From NCBI GenBank assembly GCA_023433855.1, contig JAEYTV010000569.1:1-9430 (forward strand): a stretch of DNA of 9,430 nt, written 5' to 3'. A model generated the notes under the pieces. The model did no database searches and was not told the DNA's origin. It worked only from the letters and a program-made list of their open reading frames with translations. This DNA comes from Pseudomonadota bacterium (lineage in GTDB: Bacteria; Pseudomonadota; Alphaproteobacteria; Rhizobiales; Rhizobiaceae). Positions 5,845 to 9,430 of the stretch are shown here, in pieces (position 1 is the first letter of the stretch; each line of letters starts with the position of its first letter). The translations under genes and the position numbers were made by a program.

Positions 5845-6582
5845 TTAGATGCCGATCCTGCCGAAGGCGGGCAGTTTGATGCCCGGCCGGGTGAGATCCA
5901 GCCCCGCGACGAGGCCGAGGAAGTGAACCTCCAAGCCGCTCCGCAGCCCGGCAGAAAATCCCACCAGGCCTCGCAGCGTGACATGCACGTCCTTCCAGTC
6001 CTCGTCGACATGGATGATCTGGCCGTCCGGCAGGTAATCGCGGCCGACCGCATGTGGCGGCAGCACCGCCCCAAGTTCAGGGATCGTGCGCAGAACATGG
6101 GCAACGAACGTGTTCGAATTCGGCCCGGGCCAGATGCGGTATCCTCCGGGCTCCGCATAGGGATAGGCGGCTATCGCTCCCTCGATCTTTGGGATGAGCA
6201 GCTCCGCCTTTGCTCCCGTAACCGACGCCACCAGCTCAGGCGGATTGGAATACCAGTAGGCATCTGCCGGACGATGATTGCGCCGGATGGGACTGCCCCA
6301 GCCGACCTTGTCGTAGCGCGTGTAGTTTCCGGCCCCTTTTTCCTTCACGACGATCCAGGCGTGGCTGGCGACCGCACCTTTGAGGCCCCCCGTCATGGCC
6401 GAGAAAACGTAGATCGCGGCCGGATCCGATTCCTCCGGCTTGGGAAGCAGCCCGGCTGACGACCAGCGCGCATCGCTCCAGCGCGCCGGCCGATCCTTGA
6501 TCGCCCAAAGGCCCGCGGACGCGAACGTGGGAAGGAGATAGACGATGAAGATGACCAGAAACAACCGCTTAACCGATTTCAT
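5845..6582 (-). CDS. DUF3750 protein with an N-terminal signal peptide or anchor
   Basis: The 245-aa protein begins MKSVKRLFLVIFIVYLLPTF followed by ASAG, a basic start, hydrophobic core and AxA-like site, so it is exported or anchored by its N-terminus. The body matches DUF3750, a family of unknown function in alphaproteobacteria. Conserved-looking patches are SHAWIVVKEKG (73-83), GWGSPIRRNHRPADAYWY (94-111) and YPYAEPGGYRIWPGPNSNTF (140-159). The His-then-Asn arrangement recalls some hydrolase-like folds but no catalytic Cys or Ser can be assigned. The ATG at 6582 is chosen for its signal peptide; the frame is open far upstream, but that part is antisense to the asparaginase gene. The ribosome binding site is weak (CAGG). 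It diverges from the asparaginase gene across 90 bases. Confidence 0.82.
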   Translation of the reverse strand: MKSVKRLFLVIFIVYLLPTFASAGLWAIKDRPARWSDARWSSAGLLPKPEESDPAAIYVFSAMTGGLKGAVASHAWIVVKEKGAGNYTRYDKVGWGSPIRRNHRPADAYWYSNPPELVASVTGAKAELLIPKIEGAIAAYPYAEPGGYRIWPGPNSNTFVAHVLRTIPELGAVLPPHAVGRDYLPDGQIIHVDEDWKDVHVTLRGLVGFSAGLRSGLEVHFLGLVAGLDLTRPGIKLPAFGRIGI

Positions 6583-6672
6583 GCAATGTGCCTGTGAAAA
6601 TCCACTAGGATAGGCCCGAGGCCAGCTGCGCCCGCGGATCGTTCCATTGAAGCAGCATTTACAGGACAGGCC
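6583..6672. promoter_or_regulatory. 90-base divergent region between the DUF3750 and asparaginase genes
   Basis: Promoters for both genes should lie here or just inside the coding ends. I can point to only a weak minus-strand TATCCT (complement of 6607-6612) and to the plus-strand ribosome binding sequence ACAGGACAGG (6661-6670). No clear operator or inverted repeat stands out. Confidence 0.35.
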
Positions 6673-7680
6673 ATGCACAACCCCGTTACCGTTGAAGTGA
6701 CCAGAGGCCCTCTCGTGGAAAGCCGGCACCGCGGGGTTGGTGTCGTCGTCGATGGCGACGGCAAGGTCGTGTTCTCCTTCGGAGACGACGAGGCGGCTGT
6801 CTTTCCGCGCTACGCCTGCAAGGCCATGCAGGCCCTCCCGCTCATGGAGAGCGGTGCCGCAGATGCCTACGGCTTCGGCGATACGGAACTTGCTCTTGCC
6901 TGCTCCTCCCATTCCGGTGAGGATCTGCATGTCGCAACGGCATCCGCCATGCTCGCACGCGCCGGGTGCGATCACACCGCACTGGAATGCGGAGCCCACT
7001 GGGCTTTCGATCAGGACGTGCTGATCCATCAGGCACGTACGATTGATCGTCCCACGGCGCTTCACAATAACTGTTCGGGAAAGCACTGCGGCTTCGTCTG
7101 CACCTGCGTCCACACAGGCATGGATGTTCAAGGTTATGTGGGGTACGAACATCCCTTGCAGGCGGAGATCCGGGGGGTGATCGAAAGCCTGACCGGGGCA
7201 GTTCTCGGGCGCGACAACTGCGGAACGGATGGATGTGCGATCCCGAGCTATGCGGTGCCGCTGAAGGGGCTTGCGCGGGGTTTTGCCAGGATGGTGACGG
7301 GAAACACCTTGTCCCCCGAACGTGCCCGGGCAGCGAGACGCCTGATCGACGCATGCATGGCCAAGCCGTTTTACGTTGCAGGCACGCGCCGCGCCTGCAC
7401 CAGGGTGATGGAACTCGCGCCCGGCAGGATATTCGCAAAGACGGGCGCCGAAGGAGTTTTCGTCGCTGCCCTGCCGGAGCAGGGGCTTGCCATGGCAGTC
7501 AAGTGCGAAGATGGCGCGACCCGTGCGGCGGAAGCGATGATCTTCGCGCTTCTGGCCCGGTACTTCGAACGGGACGGTGATGTTCACGCCAGGCTGATGT
7601 CCATGGCCAACAGGTCGATCCGCAACTGGAACGGCACCCATGTGGGCGACGTCCGCGTCACGGACGCGCTGTTTGCCTGA
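6673..7680 (+). CDS. Rhizobium-type L-asparaginase II (PF06089) with Tyr in place of catalytic Ser48
   Basis: Members of this family hydrolyse L-asparagine to aspartate and ammonia and are unrelated to the E. coli asparaginases. The 335-aa protein is colinear with the constitutive R. etli-type enzyme. By alignment to the R. etli ReAV numbering I recall, the zinc-site residues Cys135, Lys138 and Cys189 correspond to Cys134 and Lys137 (NNCSGKHCG) and Cys188 (GTDGC). Ser80 corresponds to Ser79 (CSSHSGED), Lys51 to Lys50, and Lys263 to Lys256 (FAKTGAEG). The exception is Ser48, the nucleophile of the Ser-Lys tandem: here the motif reads PRYACK, with TAC at 6811-6813 where relatives have PRSACK. 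The rest of the gene is intact, so this may be an inactive or altered enzyme. The ATG at 6673 is supported by ACAGGACAGG upstream. It converges with the GST gene. Confidence 0.9.
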   Translation: MHNPVTVEVTRGPLVESRHRGVGVVVDGDGKVVFSFGDDEAAVFPRYACKAMQALPLMESGAADAYGFGDTELALACSSHSGEDLHVATASAMLARAGCDHTALECGAHWAFDQDVLIHQARTIDRPTALHNNCSGKHCGFVCTCVHTGMDVQGYVGYEHPLQAEIRGVIESLTGAVLGRDNCGTDGCAIPSYAVPLKGLARGFARMVTGNTLSPERARAARRLIDACMAKPFYVAGTRRACTRVMELAPGRIFAKTGAEGVFVAALPEQGLAMAVKCEDGATRAAEAMIFALLARYFERDGDVHARLMSMANRSIRNWNGTHVGDVRVTDALFA

Positions 7681-7687
7681 AGCCTCC

Positions 7688-7708
7688 AGCCGCCCCTGAC
7701 GTGCGGCT
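7688..7708. terminator. Possible shared hairpin between convergent genes
   Basis: AGCCGC (7688-7693) and GCGGCT (7703-7708) form a 6-bp stem with a 9-base loop in the 36-base gap between the asparaginase and GST stop codons. It could mark the end of both transcripts, but neither strand has a T run after it, so it is not a convincing intrinsic terminator. Confidence 0.3.
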
Positions 7709-7716
7709 CCTCAGCC

Positions 7717-8364
7717 TCAGGCCGGCTCGGCCATGCGTTTGCTCCACATGGCCTTGAAGCCCGGGCGGCTCTGACAGCTCTCGATCCAGGCCTTCAGGGC
7801 GGGACGGCTGTCGAAGAGCGGCGCATGCCCCTGCGCATAGCGGACGATCTCGGCCACGTTGATGTCGGCCACCGTGAAGCGGCCGCCGACGATGTGACCC
7901 TCTTCCGAGAGATGTTTCTCCAGCACGTCGAAGGGCCGTTTCAGCAGCCGGGTGGTAACGTCGATCTCCGCCTTGCCCTCGTCGGAATCTGCGTTTGTCT
8001 GCTGCAGCTTGAGCGCCGGCGTCTCGATGCTCGTTGCCGCAAACAGCGACCACTGGATCATCTGGGCTTCTTCCTTGATGTCCCCTGGCCCGATCTCGCC
8101 ACCGTATTTGCGCGCGAGATAGAGGGTGATTGCAAGCGACTCGTGGAGCACGAAGCCATCGTCATCCATCGACGGAATGGAACCCATGGGATTGACGGCC
8201 AGAAACTCCGCCGAGAGCGTGTTGACCGGAGCAGTTGCCGCCATCGGCTCCGGCAGCCGGTATGCCTGGATGACCGGCACGTGTTGGAACGGGATTGCCA
8301 GTTCTTCGGCAAGCCACAGCGGACGTGTCGCCCGCGAGCGATAGACCCCATAGATTTTCAGCAT
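7717..8364 (-). CDS. Glutathione S-transferase
   Basis: This is a 215-aa cytosolic GST predicted to conjugate glutathione to electrophiles or to reduce such compounds. The N-terminal thioredoxin-like domain (1-85) begins MLKIYGVYRSRATRPLWLAE, with Ser10 or a neighbour as the likely activating residue. It contains the cis-proline Pro64 in GSIPSMDDDG and the glutathione-binding Glu75-Ser76 in LHESLAITLYLA. The helical C-terminal domain includes HIVGGRFTVADINVAEIVRYA, the conserved N-capping box region of GSTs. Length is normal. The start at 8364 has a GGAGGT ribosome binding site (8373-8378) 8 nt upstream. An insertion-like stretch, AYRLPEPMAATAPVNTLSAE (34-53), separates the second strand from the cis-proline loop. 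The substrate is unknown and no neighbour points to a catabolic role. Confidence 0.93.
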   Translation of the reverse strand: MLKIYGVYRSRATRPLWLAEELAIPFQHVPVIQAYRLPEPMAATAPVNTLSAEFLAVNPMGSIPSMDDDGFVLHESLAITLYLARKYGGEIGPGDIKEEAQMIQWSLFAATSIETPALKLQQTNADSDEGKAEIDVTTRLLKRPFDVLEKHLSEEGHIVGGRFTVADINVAEIVRYAQGHAPLFDSRPALKAWIESCQSRPGFKAMWSKRMAEPA

Positions 8365-8516
8365 TCAGGCAGACCTCCATTTGCGCTCCAACTCCGCTGG
8401 CCGGCGCTTCGGCAAGACCGGGTCGGGGCTCGGGCTGCAACCTATGACAGCGCGTCTGCTGGGAAAAGACGGGTTTGCGTTCGGTGATGATCAAAGTTCT
8501 CGATGGATTGGTACGG
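8365..8516. other. Gap between the beta-helix gene and the GST gene
   Basis: The beta-helix gene and the GST gene point the same way, so this gap should hold the end of one transcript and the promoter of the next. Apart from the GST ribosome binding site (8373-8378) I see no convincing promoter, terminator or repeat. Confidence 0.5.
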
Positions 8517-9430
8517 CTATCCGATCCGATTGTTTTGGATGGTCAGGTGCCGGAAGGCGTCGCCGTCGCCGCGGCCGAGTTCTCCGGTCGCCGGCGCCCT
8601 CCACAGATGCCCGATCACCCCTCCGTCCCTCGTGGATGCGAAGAGATTGTTGGAGATCACCGCACTACCCGCGCCCTCGGCCACGCTCACCGCGCAGCCG
8701 ATCCTTGCCTGCCGCACGATATTGCCGGTGGCAAGGACGTCGCGCAGGTAAGGGCCGAAGCCAAGCGCCAGACCCCAGAGCGGTACGTTCTCGACCACGT
8801 TTCCGCTGACGACGGTATCGGCCTCGGCGCTGATCCCCACCCCGAAGATTGCCTCCTCGAGCATGTAGGGTCCGGTGGGCTTGAGGTTGCGGACGAGATT
8901 GTTGGCGACCGTTGCAAGCCGGCCCCCTTCGTTGAAGTTGACGACGGAAATGCCGTTTGCGCCACCGTCCACGAGATTGCCGGAGATGATCGCTCCCTCG
9001 AACGCAAATTCGGCATAGATCGCCGTTTCGCCGGAGCCGAGACACTGATTGTCGGTAATCTGCGCATTGGATGCGCTGTTGGCGCGGATTGCGGAAAAGG
9101 CGCAATCGACGATCTGGTTGCCTGCCACGATGACGCCGTCAGCCCGGAAGAGGTTGATCCCGTTTCCGAACTGGCCGGTTCCTCCGCTGGCTGCACCGGC
9201 GCGGAGCACGCGGTTGCCGCGGACCATGGTGCCGTCGCTTCCCTTGGTGCGGCGATGGATCAGGATGCCGCCATTGCCGCAGTCGGAGACGGTATTGCCA
9301 AGCACCGACAATCCGCTGCTGTCGACGGCAAACAGGCCGTATTCTCCCGCGCCGAAGATATGGCTGCGTTCAATGCGTCCCCCGCAGCGTTCCAGCCGTA
9401 CGGCCGTTCCGCGCCCCCCGCGGATCAGGC
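8517..9430 (-). CDS. Right-handed beta-helix repeat protein, TIGR03808 (twin-arginine plus repeat) type, N-terminus outside window
   Basis: The reading frame is open from the right edge of the window to TAG at 8517-8519, giving 303 complete residues. It consists of about ten imperfect rungs of roughly 20-30 residues, each opening with G/D/N-N-x-V/I: GNTVSDCGNGG, GNRVLRAG, GNQIVDCAFSA, DNQCLGSGETA, GNLVDGGANG, NNLVRNLKPTG, GNVVENVPLWG, GNIVRQARIG, NNLFASTRDGG and NNRIG. This is the right-handed parallel beta-helix signature, and the wording matches the TIGR03808 family of Rhizobiales, whose members carry a Tat signal and have no known function. That signal would lie beyond the window. A frame start at 9311 would be only an internal TTG codon, since in-frame homologous sequence (RGGRGTAVRLERCGG) continues upstream. 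No terminator is evident after the stop. Confidence 0.85.
   Translation of the reverse strand, partial: LIRGGRGTAVRLERCGGRIERSHIFGAGEYGLFAVDSSGLSVLGNTVSDCGNGGILIHRRTKGSDGTMVRGNRVLRAGAASGGTGQFGNGINLFRADGVIVAGNQIVDCAFSAIRANSASNAQITDNQCLGSGETAIYAEFAFEGAIISGNLVDGGANGISVVNFNEGGRLATVANNLVRNLKPTGPYMLEEAIFGVGISAEADTVVSGNVVENVPLWGLALGFGPYLRDVLATGNIVRQARIGCAVSVAEGAGSAVISNNLFASTRDGGVIGHLWRAPATGELGRGDGDAFRHLTIQNNRIG

Noticed and set aside
6583..7641. Long upstream extension of the DUF3750 reading frame on the minus strand
   Set aside because: This part is antisense to the asparaginase gene; the real start is the signal-peptide ATG at 6582.
1..9430. CRISPR arrays, insertion sequences, tRNA or rRNA genes, phage genes
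   Set aside because: No regularly spaced repeats, transposase or integrase sequences, terminal inverted repeats, or structural RNA signatures were seen.

Overview
The window looks like chromosomal or large-replicon DNA from an alphaproteobacterium of the Rhizobiaceae (Sinorhizobium/Ensifer, Rhizobium, Agrobacterium or Shinella type). The reasons are GC-rich coding sequence, a betC-betB-betA choline-O-sulfate/glycine betaine cluster whose BetB and BetC closely match the Sinorhizobium meliloti proteins as I remember them, a stand-alone DUF1127 protein, a Rhizobium-type (PF06089) asparaginase and a TIGR03808-type beta-helix protein. Family assignments come from recognising the proteins, not from a search.

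Left part (1-3183, minus strand): betC, betB and the 5' end of betA, tightly packed and read right to left. Together they would turn choline-O-sulfate into choline (BetC), choline into betaine aldehyde (BetA) and the aldehyde into glycine betaine (BetB). betC has lost one base about 200 nt into the gene, so it is broken as written, and betI, the usual repressor gene in front of rhizobial betCBA, is absent. Its place is taken by a short divergent control region (3184-3356) with several inverted repeats.

Middle (3357-5112, plus strand): a six-helix HdeD-family membrane protein and a PIG3-type NADPH:quinone oxidoreductase. A 514-base gene-poor stretch (5113-5626) follows. It holds what looks like a compact transcription unit: candidate promoter, 24-codon ORF with a strong ribosome binding site, a long-range stem that would hide that site, and a terminator. 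Two more inverted repeats lead into a 48-aa DUF1127 gene (5627-5773), which ends in a clear intrinsic terminator.

Right part: a secreted or anchored DUF3750 protein (5845-6582, minus) diverges from a Rhizobium-type L-asparaginase (6673-7680, plus) that carries Tyr where the family's catalytic Ser48 should be. A glutathione S-transferase (7717-8364, minus) converges on the asparaginase gene. The window ends inside a right-handed beta-helix repeat protein (8517-9430, minus; N-terminus outside). Apart from bet, these genes form no obvious pathway; several belong to families linked to stress or envelope functions. The best leads are the 5206-5443 leader/small RNA element, the asparaginase active-site change and the betC frameshift.
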